Source of the DNA: Paraburkholderia sp041321145
GTDB taxonomy: Bacteria > Pseudomonadota > Gammaproteobacteria > Burkholderiales > Burkholderiaceae
Length of the DNA: 64,000 nucleotides
Direction: 5' to 3'
NCBI RefSeq assembly: GCF_041321145.1
Contig: NZ_JBGGWA010000002.1
Coordinates: 310,001-374,000 of the forward strand
A model generated the notes under the pieces. It made no database searches. It was not told the DNA's origin and saw nothing but the letters and a program-made list of their open reading frames with translations. The translations under genes were made by a program, and so were the position numbers. Positions 8,069-16,343 of the stretch are shown piece by piece (positions within the stretch are counted from its first letter, which is position 1; each line of letters starts with the position of its first letter).

Positions 8069-8854
8069 ATGATCCACGATCCAAACGACGCCGGCCTGCC
8101 GGACCAACTCCCATCGGCTTCCAACGAAGCCGAAGGCCACCTGGCCAGCGACGGCGACGCGCCGCACGAAGAAGCCCTGCATCGACGCCGCATCCGCAGC
8201 TTTGTCACGCGCGCGGGCCGCGTATCGACTGGTCAGCGCCGCGCAATGGACGAGCTCGGCCCGCGTTTCGTCGTGCCCTTCACACCGCAGCAACCCGACT
8301 GGAATAGCGTGTTCGGCCGTGAAGCACCCCGCGTACTGGAAATCGGCTTCGGAATGGGCGCGACCACCGCGGAGATCGCCTCGCACCGTCCCGACGACGA
8401 CTTCCTCGGCGTCGAAGTGCATGAGCCGGGTGTCGGCGCGTTGCTGAAGCTGATGGGCGAACAGAAACTGTCGAACATCCGCATCATTCAGCACGACGCG
8501 GTCGAAGTGCTCGAACAGATGATCGCGCCGGACAGCCTCGACGGCGTGCATATCTTCTTTCCGGACCCGTGGCACAAGGCGCGTCATCACAAGCGCCGGC
8601 TAATCCAGCCCAAGTTTGTCGCATTGCTCGTTTCTCGTCTGAAGCCGGGCGCCTATCTGCATTGCGCGACCGACTGGCAGAACTACGCCGAGCAGATGCT
8701 CGACGTACTGAGTGCCGATCCCGCACTGGAAAACACCGCGGACGGCTACGCCCCGCGTCCCGAGTATCGTCCGGTGACGAAGTTCGAACGCCGTGGGTTG
8801 CGGCTCGGACACGGCGTGTGGGATCTGGTCTTCAGGAAACGCGCCGCGGCGTAA
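8069..8854 (+). CDS. trmB: tRNA (guanine-N7-)-methyltransferase TrmB
   Basis: A 261-residue SAM-dependent enzyme that methylates G46 in the variable loop of tRNAs. It has the SAM loop LEIGFGMGATT, the acidic motif GVEVHEPGVG, and the diagnostic FFPDPWHKARHHKRRL substrate-binding segment. The N-terminus up to RIRSFVTRAGR is a non-conserved polar extension. ATG 8069 was chosen; the upstream in-frame start adds 32 arginine-rich residues unlike the family. Its position directly after a tRNA gene may be chance. Confidence 0.95.
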   Translation: MIHDPNDAGLPDQLPSASNEAEGHLASDGDAPHEEALHRRRIRSFVTRAGRVSTGQRRAMDELGPRFVVPFTPQQPDWNSVFGREAPRVLEIGFGMGATTAEIASHRPDDDFLGVEVHEPGVGALLKLMGEQKLSNIRIIQHDAVEVLEQMIAPDSLDGVHIFFPDPWHKARHHKRRLIQPKFVALLVSRLKPGAYLHCATDWQNYAEQMLDVLSADPALENTADGYAPRPEYRPVTKFERRGLRLGHGVWDLVFRKRAAA

Positions 8855-8885
8855 AACCGCACGCCACAGCCCGCTCGCAGCAAGC

Positions 8886-8914
8886 AAAAAGGTCCGCAAA
8901 CGCGGACCTTTTTT
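8886..8914. terminator. Bidirectional terminator between trmB and uppP
   Basis: AAAAAGGTCCGC, loop AAAC-type, GCGGACCTTTTTT: a GC-rich stem with A and T runs on both flanks, between two convergent genes. Confidence 0.9.
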
Positions 8915-8939
8915 CATGGCTCGAACGACAGAAGGAAAC

Positions 8940-9776
8940 TCAATCCGCCCAGCTCAATGCGCCGCTGTAGCCCACCAGCAGGATCAACATGCCGAAGCCG
9001 ATCCGGTACCACGCGAAGGCCGTGAAATCGTGCGTGGCGATGTAGCGCAGCAGCCAGCGCACGCACGCGAAAGCGCTGACGAAGGCCGCCACGAAGCCGA
9101 GCGCGAAGCTGCCGAGCGCGTCGACGGACAACAGGTGCCAGTCCTTGTAGAGCTCGTAAGCGGTCGCACCGAAAATGATCGGGATGGCAAGGAAGAAAGA
9201 AAACTCCGTCGCGACACGCCGATCGAGGCCAAAAAGCATCCCGCCGATGATCGTCGAGCCCGAACGCGACATGCCCGGGATCAGCGCGAAACATTGAGCG
9301 AGGCCGACTTTCAACGCATCCAGCGGGCGCAGGTCGTCCACGTTCTGCACCCGCGGCGCCACCTCGCCGCGCGCGCGCTGGCGCGCTTCCGCCCACAGAA
9401 TCACTACCCCGCCCGCCACCAGCGCAAAGGCGACCGGCACCGGCGAAAACAGCGCCGCCTTGATGGCCTTTTCGAACAGCAGACCGAGCACGACCGCCGG
9501 AATCGTCGCGATGATCACGTTCAGCGCGAAGCGGCGCGCGTCGGGCCGGCTCGGCAAGCCGGCCACGACGTTGCCGATGCGGCGGCGAAACTCCCAGCAC
9601 ACGGCCAGAATCGCGCCGAGCTGGATCACGACATCGAAGGTTTTCGCATGCTCATCGGTGAAATTGAGGAGACTGCCCACGACGATCAAGTGACCGGTGC
9701 TCGACACCGGCAAAAACTCCGTCAACCCTTCGACGACGCCCAGAATCAGCGCCTTGCAAGCCATTAGCCAGTCCAT
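8940..9776 (-). CDS. uppP: Undecaprenyl-diphosphatase UppP (BacA)
   Basis: A 278-residue multi-span inner-membrane phosphatase that converts undecaprenyl diphosphate to the monophosphate, recycling the lipid carrier for peptidoglycan; extra copies give bacitracin tolerance. Both signature regions are present: EGLTEFLPVSSTGHL at 16-30 with catalytic Glu/His, and GMSRSGSTI in the second half. Length is normal for the family. It converges on trmB, and a lipoprotein gene lies upstream on the same strand. Confidence 0.96.
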   Translation of the reverse strand: MDWLMACKALILGVVEGLTEFLPVSSTGHLIVVGSLLNFTDEHAKTFDVVIQLGAILAVCWEFRRRIGNVVAGLPSRPDARRFALNVIIATIPAVVLGLLFEKAIKAALFSPVPVAFALVAGGVVILWAEARQRARGEVAPRVQNVDDLRPLDALKVGLAQCFALIPGMSRSGSTIIGGMLFGLDRRVATEFSFFLAIPIIFGATAYELYKDWHLLSVDALGSFALGFVAAFVSAFACVRWLLRYIATHDFTAFAWYRIGFGMLILLVGYSGALSWAD

Positions 9777-9853
9777 CCGTGACCCTCATCGCTATAGATA
9801 GTCGAAACGAACAGGGTCAGCACGCTGCGCGCGGCCCTGCCGGCCGCGCACCG

Positions 9854-10450
9854 TCATTTCTCGACGATTTGCACGCGTATGCCGTTTGTAAGGATGGTGA
9901 TTGTACCGGGTTCGTAATTCACGCCGGCAAATTGCAGCTGTTCGGGCTTGAAGGTGTAGATCGGATAGTTGGTCAGCAACTGCGTGGCGAGCAATGCCGC
10001 CGCGGCATTGATCTGCTGCGTGTAGGCCTGCGCCTGCCCGCTCACGCTGACGTTGTCGACATTCGGCGCCTTCAGCACGACCGACTTGCTGGCGGCGTCG
10101 TAGGCCAGTTCGCTCGACAGCGTGAAGATGCCGTCGACCGGTTGCGGCATGAACGGGCTCACGAGCCGCGCGTCGAGCTTCACCGAGACGCGGTTGGCGT
10201 CTGGCAGGAAGCCCACCACCGGATGGGTCAGCGCGACATCGAACACTTGCGAAACCGTGCGCTGATACGGGAATTTACGCTGCACCGCGTCCTGCACCTG
10301 CTGCTGCGAGAACGTGTAGTGCGAGGGGATGAACGGAAAAATCGGTGTCGCCGCGCAGGCCGCCAGCGACATGGTGATGCCAAGCGTGGTGCAGCCTGTC
10401 AGCGCTGCAAGCAGGAAGCGGCGCCGGGTCGGCGCAGCGAGTCGAGTCAT
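9854..10450 (-). CDS. DUF1439 (YceB-like) lipoprotein
   Basis: A 198-residue protein of the DUF1439 family: HYTFSQQQVQDAVQRKFPYQ, then a beta-rich body ending GTITILTNGIRVQIVEK. It should be a lipoprotein. The N-terminus carries two possible lipoboxes (LTGC with Cys20 and LAAC with Cys32) and a twin-arginine-like TRRRFLL at 8-14, so export could be by Tat. A good AGGAG lies before ATG 10450. YceB proteins are lipid-binding-like outer-membrane lipoproteins of unsettled role. Confidence 0.82.
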   Translation of the reverse strand: MTRLAAPTRRRFLLAALTGCTTLGITMSLAACAATPIFPFIPSHYTFSQQQVQDAVQRKFPYQRTVSQVFDVALTHPVVGFLPDANRVSVKLDARLVSPFMPQPVDGIFTLSSELAYDAASKSVVLKAPNVDNVSVSGQAQAYTQQINAAAALLATQLLTNYPIYTFKPEQLQFAGVNYEPGTITILTNGIRVQIVEK

Positions 10451-10544
10451 GCGAAATCTCCTGTGGAAGCTTTCTCGATCATGCGGTTGCGTTGGGTTGT
10501 TCTGATTCGAATCACTGGATGACGTGACGGTTCGCTCATGCGCG

Positions 10545-10877
10545 CTATCGGCGCGCCGCGAGTTGTTGCGGTTGAGTCTGCATTTCCAGCTGGGTCAGCC
10601 ACGCGAGTGCTTCACCTCGGCTCGTGCCGCACATGTCCGTCTGGGGCTGCAAACCGGAACAGCACGCCGGCCGCTCCGGCTGACCGAAGATCGCACAGCG
10701 CAGATCGTCGCCGAGTTGCACGCAGCGCACCCCCGCCGGCTTGCCGTTCGGCATGCCCGGGATCGGGCTCGAAATCGAGGGCGCGATACAGCACGCACCG
10801 CAATCGGGGCGGCACGCATGACCGGTTACATTGAACGGAGACTCACGCTTCACAACGCTGTTCGGCACATCATTCAC
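10545..10877 (-). CDS. YkgJ-family cysteine-cluster protein
   Basis: A 110-residue protein with the YkgJ pattern CRPDCGACC...RCVQL...RCAIF...ACC...C, a probable zinc or Fe-S binding site of unknown cellular role. The start is uncertain: GTG 10877 is suggested because AGGAA lies just upstream, with a second GTG three codons later. It is divergent from hemN, with about 220 bp between, and is possibly read together with the DUF1439 gene 94 bp downstream. Confidence 0.78.
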   Translation of the reverse strand: MNDVPNSVVKRESPFNVTGHACRPDCGACCIAPSISSPIPGMPNGKPAGVRCVQLGDDLRCAIFGQPERPACCSGLQPQTDMCGTSRGEALAWLTQLEMQTQPQQLAARR

Positions 10878-11097
10878 GACATTTTTCCTGAACTCGAAAA
10901 CATACACGCCATACCAGACCCGCATTGTGCCACCGCATTCCGTGCGACCTTTTTACACAAGCCGGTGAGTGGTCCCTCACGTAAACTTGACGAATACGAA
11001 AGGCCACGCTCAAGAGGCGTCCGCGCTGTTCGATCCGGTCTTGCTGACCCGCCGGCTCCTTTGCCTCTTTACGGTGGCCATCAGACCCGAGCCCCTC

Positions 11098-12483
11098 ATG
11101 ACCACCGCCAACACGCTGTTCCGCCCAGACCTGCTCGCCAAATACAACGCGAACGGTCCACGGTATACGTCCTATCCGACCGCCTTGCAGTTCCGCGACG
11201 ACTTCAATCCCGCCGACTATTTGCGCGCCGCGGCCGATCCAGGCGCTTCCGCCACGGATCTCTCGCTGTACTTCCACATTCCGTTTTGCGACACCGTCTG
11301 CTTCTACTGCGGCTGCAACAAGGTCGTCACGAAAAACCGCGCGCATGCGCGTCCTTACGTCGAACATCTGAAGCGCGAAATGGCATTGCAGGCCGCGTGT
11401 TTCGACACGCGGCGCCCCGTGTCGCAATTGCATTGGGGCGGAGGCACCCCCACGTTCCTGTCGCACGCCGAAATGGCGGAACTGATGGCGTCGGCCAGCG
11501 AGCACTTCACGTTGCTGCCCGATACCGAAGGCGAATATTCGATCGAAGTCGATCCACGCGAAGCGTCGCCGGAAACCATCGCGCATCTGCGTATGCTCGG
11601 CTTTAACCGGCTTAGTCTCGGCGTGCAGGATTTCGATCCGGTGGTGCAGCAGGCGATCAATCGCATTCAGCCGCTCGAGATGACCGCATCGGTGATGGGA
11701 GCCGCACGCGATACGGGCTTTCACTCGATCGGTGTCGATCTGATTTACGGGCTGCCACATCAAACAGTCGACAGCTTCAGCCGCACGCTCGACACGATGA
11801 TCGAGCTCGCACCCGATCGCCTTTCGGTGTTTGCCTACGCGCACATGCCGCAGCTCTTCAAGATGCAACGTCAGATGGACGCGGCCACGCTGCCCTCGCC
11901 TGCCGTGCGGCTCGCGATCCTGCAACGGGTAGTCGAGCGGTTGACAGATGCAGGCTATGTCTACATCGGTATGGATCATTTCGCGCTGCCCACCGACGAA
12001 CTTGCACGCGCGCAAGCGCAGCGTACGTTACATCGCAATTTCCAGGGCTATAGCACGCGTGCGGAATGCGATCTGATCGGCTTTGGCGCGTCGTCGATCG
12101 GCAAGGTCGGCGACGTGTACGCGCAGAACGTCAAGGACCTGCCCGCCTATGCCGCGACGATCGACGCGGGCAAGCTCGCGATCACGCGCGGCGTGCGGCT
12201 CACCGCGGATGACCGTCTGCGCCGCGATGTGATCACGCAATTGATGTGCAATCTCGAACTGCGCTTCGATGAATTCGAAGCCGCTTACGGCATCCGCTTC
12301 GCCGATACGTTCGAGCCGGAGTTGGAGCGCTTGCGCGGCTTCGAGCAAGACGGCCTGGTGTCGGTGAGCGGCAGCAAGCTTGAAGTGCGGATGGCCGGAC
12401 GCATGCTGGTGCGTAACATCGCGATGGCGTTCGACCGCTATCTGGGCCAGCAAACGCTCGAACGGTTTTCCCGCACGGTTTGA
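11098..12483 (+). CDS. hemN: Oxygen-independent coproporphyrinogen III oxidase HemN
   Basis: A 461-residue radical-SAM enzyme that decarboxylates coproporphyrinogen III to protoporphyrinogen IX without oxygen, in heme synthesis. The 4Fe-4S motif is HIPFCDTVCFYCGC (Cys64, Cys68, Cys71, with Cys73 also conserved), followed by GGGTPTFL. The N-terminal PRYTSYPTA distinguishes true HemN from HemW. The long frame starts at 10969, but ATG 11098 matches family N-termini. I saw no convincing FNR/ANR site in the upstream 220 bp. tRNA-Leu follows. Confidence 0.95.
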   Translation: MTTANTLFRPDLLAKYNANGPRYTSYPTALQFRDDFNPADYLRAAADPGASATDLSLYFHIPFCDTVCFYCGCNKVVTKNRAHARPYVEHLKREMALQAACFDTRRPVSQLHWGGGTPTFLSHAEMAELMASASEHFTLLPDTEGEYSIEVDPREASPETIAHLRMLGFNRLSLGVQDFDPVVQQAINRIQPLEMTASVMGAARDTGFHSIGVDLIYGLPHQTVDSFSRTLDTMIELAPDRLSVFAYAHMPQLFKMQRQMDAATLPSPAVRLAILQRVVERLTDAGYVYIGMDHFALPTDELARAQAQRTLHRNFQGYSTRAECDLIGFGASSIGKVGDVYAQNVKDLPAYAATIDAGKLAITRGVRLTADDRLRRDVITQLMCNLELRFDEFEAAYGIRFADTFEPELERLRGFEQDGLVSVSGSKLEVRMAGRMLVRNIAMAFDRYLGQQTLERFSRTV

Positions 12484-12512
12484 AGACGCTGAACGCCAAG
12501 AAAGCGAGCGGC

Positions 12513-12541
12513 TTGCCCGTCGTCGAATTTTCGGCCATAAT
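12513..12541 (+). promoter_or_regulatory. Sigma-70 promoter of tRNA-Leu
   Basis: -35 TTGCCC (12513-12518), 17-bp spacer, -10 CATAAT (12536-12541), ending 48 bp before the mature tRNA. Confidence 0.6.
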
Positions 12542-12589
12542 CTGCGTCTTCGCCGCGCGCCATGTTCTGACGCGTGCGCTGCAAGACCT

Positions 12590-12674
12590 GCCCAGGTGGT
12601 GAAATTGGTAGACGCAGGGGACTCAAAATCCCCCGCCGCAAGGCGTGCCGGTTCGATTCCGGCCCTGGGCACCA
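12590..12674 (+). tRNA. tRNA-Leu(CAA)
   Basis: Class II tRNA: acceptor GCCCAGG/CCTGGGC, D-loop TGAAATTGGTAGACGC, anticodon stem GGGGA/TCCCC around CTCAAAA (anticodon CAA at 12624-12626), long variable arm CGCCGCAAGGCG, T-loop TTCGATT, and encoded CCA. It reads UUG. Confidence 0.97.
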
Positions 12675-12711
12675 AAGAATTCGATTGACCTGCCGTTTCA
12701 GCTTTTCCTCG

Positions 12712-12743
12712 AACCCCGCCAGCACATGCTGCTTGCGGGGTTT
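12712..12743 (+). terminator. Terminator after tRNA-Leu
   Basis: AACCCCGC and GCGGGGTTT enclose a loop with an inner AGCA/TGCT pairing. A T-rich TTTGTTGTTT follows. Confidence 0.75.
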
Positions 12744-12824
12744 GTTGTTTCTGACCTGCTCAACATGCGCAAACGGCGTGAGCGGCGTGAGCGCGAAACC
12801 CGCCGCCCACGCCATCTGCAAGCG

Positions 12825-14213
12825 CTACCGCCCTGCCACCCGCACGCCGCTATGCATCGCCGCGCGCCGGCGCTTGAACACATAGCCGCCCCACATCACC
12901 ACCAGCCACGCAGGCACGAGCCACACCGAGACCGACAAGCCCGGCGTCATCGCGAGAATCACGAGGATCAGCGCCATGAAGGCGAGGCAGATCCAGTTGC
13001 TGACCGGGAACCAGAACGACTTGAACACGAGCGTCTCGCCTGCCGCCACCATCGCCTTGCGCGACTTCAGATGCGTCAGGCTGATCAGCGCCCAGTTCAG
13101 CACCAGCGCGGCAACGACTAACGCCATCAGCAAGCCAAGCGCTTCCGCAGGAATCAGATAATTGACGATCACGCAGGTGAACGTGGCGAGCGCCGACAAC
13201 CCGATCGCCATATACGGCACGCCGCGCCGGTCGACCTTCATCAGCGCACGCGGTGCATTGCCCTGTTCCGCGAGACCGTAGAGCATGCGGCTATTCGCAT
13301 ACACGCCGCTGTTGTAGACCGAGAGCGCCGCGGTCAGCACCACCACGTTGAGCACGTTCGCGGTCAGCGTCGAACCGATCTGCGAGAAAATCATCACGAA
13401 CGGGCTGCCGCCGGCCGCTACCTGATTCCACGGATACAACGAAAGCAGCACCGCCAGCGAGCAGATGTAGAAAATCAGAATCCGGTAGATCACCTGATTC
13501 ACGGCCTTCGGAATGCTCTTCTGCGGATCGTCGGCTTCAGCTGCCGTAATGCCGATCAACTCCAATCCGCCGAAGGAGAACATGATGACCGCGAGCATCA
13601 TGAACAGGCCATGAAAACCATGCGGGAAAAAGCCGCCATCGGCCCAAAGATTGGTGATCGAGGCTTGCGGGCCGCCATGGCCGCTGATCAGCAGATAGCC
13701 GCCGAACAGGATCATGCCGATCACCGCCACCACCTTGATGATCGCAAACCAGAATTCGGTTTCGCCATAGGCTTTGACATTGGCGAGATTGATCGCGTTG
13801 ATGACGGCGAAGCACACCAGCGCCGATACCCAGGTCGGCACGCCTGGCCACCAGTAATGGACATAGGTGCCTACCGCGGTCAGCTCGGCCATGCTCACGA
13901 GCACGTATAGCACCCAGTAGTTCCAGCCGGACAGAAAACCGGGAAAGTCGCCCCAGTACTTGTACGCGAAGTGGCTAAACGAACCGGCAACCGGTTCCTG
14001 CGCGACCATTTCGCCCAACTGCCGCATGATCATGAAGGCGATGATGCCGCCGATCGCGTAGCCGAGAATCATGGACGGCCCGGCTGCCTTCAACACGCTG
14101 GCGGAGCCGAGAAACAAGCCGGTGCCGATCGCCCCGCCCAGCGCGATCAGTTGGATATGGCGATTCTTAAGCCCGCGCTTCAGGCCGTCTTGCTGCTGTG
14201 CACTATTCAACAT
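12825..14213 (-). CDS. Amino-acid permease of the APC family (AroP/GabP-like)
   Basis: A 462-residue transporter with about twelve membrane helices. It opens with LKRGLKNRHIQLIALGGAIGTGLFLGSA, the hallmark of the proton-coupled AAT subfamily (AroP, PheP, GabP, ProY), and keeps the helix 3 block EMVAQEPVAGSFSHFAYKYWG. It would import an amino acid. The substrate cannot be fixed from sequence, though the features are close to the aromatic/proline branch. It is a single gene with no linked catabolic enzymes, converging on tRNA-Leu. Confidence 0.85.
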   Translation of the reverse strand: MLNSAQQQDGLKRGLKNRHIQLIALGGAIGTGLFLGSASVLKAAGPSMILGYAIGGIIAFMIMRQLGEMVAQEPVAGSFSHFAYKYWGDFPGFLSGWNYWVLYVLVSMAELTAVGTYVHYWWPGVPTWVSALVCFAVINAINLANVKAYGETEFWFAIIKVVAVIGMILFGGYLLISGHGGPQASITNLWADGGFFPHGFHGLFMMLAVIMFSFGGLELIGITAAEADDPQKSIPKAVNQVIYRILIFYICSLAVLLSLYPWNQVAAGGSPFVMIFSQIGSTLTANVLNVVVLTAALSVYNSGVYANSRMLYGLAEQGNAPRALMKVDRRGVPYMAIGLSALATFTCVIVNYLIPAEALGLLMALVVAALVLNWALISLTHLKSRKAMVAAGETLVFKSFWFPVSNWICLAFMALILVILAMTPGLSVSVWLVPAWLVVMWGGYVFKRRRAAMHSGVRVAGR

Positions 14214-14424
14214 TGCGCTCCAGTGTATGGATATCGATCACCCGGTCGGACTTATGGTCCGGCCTGGCAAAACCTGAAATTTTACCGTGGCCGATATTAC
14301 CTACATACTGGGAGCAACCCGCGCTTGGTTCTGCGCCGCACCTAACGACGAGGATAGTGATTGTCACTAGCGTGGTGCTTCTGTATGTTGCCCTAGTCGA
14401 GGTTTCAGCCTCCGGAGATTCAAC

Positions 14425-15396
14425 ATGTCGCCCAAACGTCTGCTTTGCGCCGCTGCTTTGTGTCTCTGCTTCGCCGGAGCCAGCGCGCTTGCGCAAACCG
14501 CGGCACCCATGGCAGAACCCGCCGCCGAACCGGCCAACGCGCCCGACATGGATTCGACGAGCGCGCCAGAAGCGCCGGCCCCGCCACCAGCGGCGCCGGC
14601 CACTGCGCCCGCCAAACCGGCGGCCACCGTCCCCACGCCCGTTGCACCCGCTGCGCCAAAGGCAACCGCCCACGCGCCACCCGCCACCCCGATGACCGGC
14701 CCCGTGCGCAACGTCGTGCTCGTTCACGGCGCTTTCGTCGACGGGTCGAGCTGGAACGGTGTCGTCGCGAAGTTGCAGCAGAAGGGCTATCACGTCAGTT
14801 CGGTGCAGAACCCGCTCACGTCTCTCGCCGACGACGTCGCCGCCACCCGCCGCGTCCTCGCGCGCCAGGATGGCCCGACCATCCTGGTGGGTCATTCATG
14901 GGGCGGCGTGGTGATCACCGAAGCGGGTGCGAATGCCCCGAACGTCGCCGGCCTCGTCTATGTGGCGGCGATTGCGCCGGATCTGCATGAATCGGCGCTG
15001 GATCTGATGAAGCGCGCGGCGCCGATGCCGGCAGGCCAAGCCATGACCGCGGACCCGTCCGGCTTCCTTTGGCTAGACCGCACCAAATATCACGCCGACT
15101 TCGCCGCGGACGTGCCCGAAAATCTGACGCGCGTGCTCTCCGCCGCGCAACAACCGATCGCCGCGAAGGCGTTCAGCGAAACGGTGAGCCAGGTGGCGTG
15201 GAGAGAAAAGCCGTCGTGGTACATCGTGACGACGCGGGACCGCGCGGTGTCGCCCGAGGTCGAACAGTTCATGGCCAACCGGATGGGCGCGAAGATCGTG
15301 CCGATCTCATCGAGCCATCTCGTACCGGTGTCGCACGCGGGCGCGGTCGCCGACGTGATCGATCGTGCCGCGCGAGAATTGAGCCGGCAGCAGTAA
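14425..15396 (+). CDS. Exported alpha/beta hydrolase with Ala/Pro-rich linker
   Basis: A 323-residue protein: signal peptide to about residue 23 (LCAAALCLCFAGASALAQ), an Ala/Pro/Thr-rich linker to about 92, then an alpha/beta hydrolase domain starting VRNVVLVHGAFVDGSSW. The nucleophile elbow is GHSWGG, and the late histidine lies in SSSHLVPVSH. It belongs to the EstA/salicylate-esterase-like cluster of small hydrolases, which often appear after VHGAFADGSSW. The substrate is unknown; location should be periplasmic or secreted. It has CTCCGGAGATT ahead of ATG 14425. Confidence 0.85.
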   Translation: MSPKRLLCAAALCLCFAGASALAQTAAPMAEPAAEPANAPDMDSTSAPEAPAPPPAAPATAPAKPAATVPTPVAPAAPKATAHAPPATPMTGPVRNVVLVHGAFVDGSSWNGVVAKLQQKGYHVSSVQNPLTSLADDVAATRRVLARQDGPTILVGHSWGGVVITEAGANAPNVAGLVYVAAIAPDLHESALDLMKRAAPMPAGQAMTADPSGFLWLDRTKYHADFAADVPENLTRVLSAAQQPIAAKAFSETVSQVAWREKPSWYIVTTRDRAVSPEVEQFMANRMGAKIVPISSSHLVPVSHAGAVADVIDRAARELSRQQ

Positions 15397-15509
15397 GCAG
15401 TAGCCGGCTTCCTGCAAGCGAACCCAATTGAATCCGCGTGGGCAGACTACTGGCGGAACGTAAGCGAGATCAAACGGCTGTGTGTGCAGTGCAGGCAGTC
15501 GCGTATCGG

Positions 15510-16343
15510 CTAGCGCAGCATGAACGACATCGCCGACAGGCAGTTCAGCATGCGCACCGCATGTTCGGCGGATGCCGCGCCAAAGCGCAACGTGACGGCG
15601 TCGATGCGCGTGAGCGTCGGCCATTGGCAGAACAGATCGGCGAGCGCGGTAGTTTGCACACGCAATTCGCATTCGACGACCTTCGCTTCAGCGCGTGAAG
15701 CTTGCGGCGCATGACCATTGTCGATGTGTTGTCGCACCACTTCGCGGGCGGCATTGGCGATCGCATCGCGAGCGCTTGCCGGGGTTTGCGTGACACCGCT
15801 CGCATGACCCGTCGCCCGCTTGGTGACGACAAAACGCGCGCCGGGAAAACGCGGTGCGGTTTCTTCCGCGAATACGTCGTCGCCGGATAAAAGCGCTACC
15901 TGTGCGCCATATTCTTCCGCCAGCGCTCCGTACAACCCTGCCTCGCCGACTTCGACACCGTTCAGCGAAACCCGCGCAAACGCGAAGCTGTTGATCGTAT
16001 GCGCGAGGACGCCGCGCGTCTGCGACTTCGCGTGATAGCCGATCATGAACACCAGCGCCGCGCCGTACTCGAGCCCGGCCATCATGCCGAGCGTGCGCGG
16101 TTTGCCGAGCACCACCTGGGCGCGTGCGTCGAGCAGATCGGGGAGCAGATTGCGGAAACCGCCGTGCGAATCGTTGACCCATACCTGCGTGGCGCCCCCG
16201 GCGAATGCGCCTTCGATCGCGGCGTTGGCTTCGAGCGTCATCCAGCGGCGCGCGGCTTCGTATTCGCCATTGCCCGCGCGCGTTTGCTCGGGATGGAATA
16301 CACCGGCCACGCCTTCGATGTCGGCGGAAATCAGGACTTTCAT
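15510..16343 (-). CDS. dppA: D-aminopeptidase DppA-like, family M55
   Basis: A 277-residue zinc aminopeptidase of the DppA type, which in Bacillus releases N-terminal D-amino acids from short peptides. Expected metal and catalytic residues are in place: Asp8 and Glu10 in MKVLISADIEG, His60 in VNDSHGG, His104 in IGYHA, His115 in LAHT, and Glu134 in EVGEAG. The start at 16343 overlaps the stop of the P1 peptidase gene by one base (TGATG). It is the last gene of the gsi operon, where it would process imported peptides in the cytoplasm. Confidence 0.9.
   Translation of the reverse strand: MKVLISADIEGVAGVFHPEQTRAGNGEYEAARRWMTLEANAAIEGAFAGGATQVWVNDSHGGFRNLLPDLLDARAQVVLGKPRTLGMMAGLEYGAALVFMIGYHAKSQTRGVLAHTINSFAFARVSLNGVEVGEAGLYGALAEEYGAQVALLSGDDVFAEETAPRFPGARFVVTKRATGHASGVTQTPASARDAIANAAREVVRQHIDNGHAPQASRAEAKVVECELRVQTTALADLFCQWPTLTRIDAVTLRFGAASAEHAVRMLNCLSAMSFMLR

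Noticed and set aside
10878..11097. Possible FNR/ANR site ahead of hemN (TTGACGAATACGAA)
   Set aside because: The second half-site does not match ATCAA; no good TTGAT-N4-ATCAA was found.
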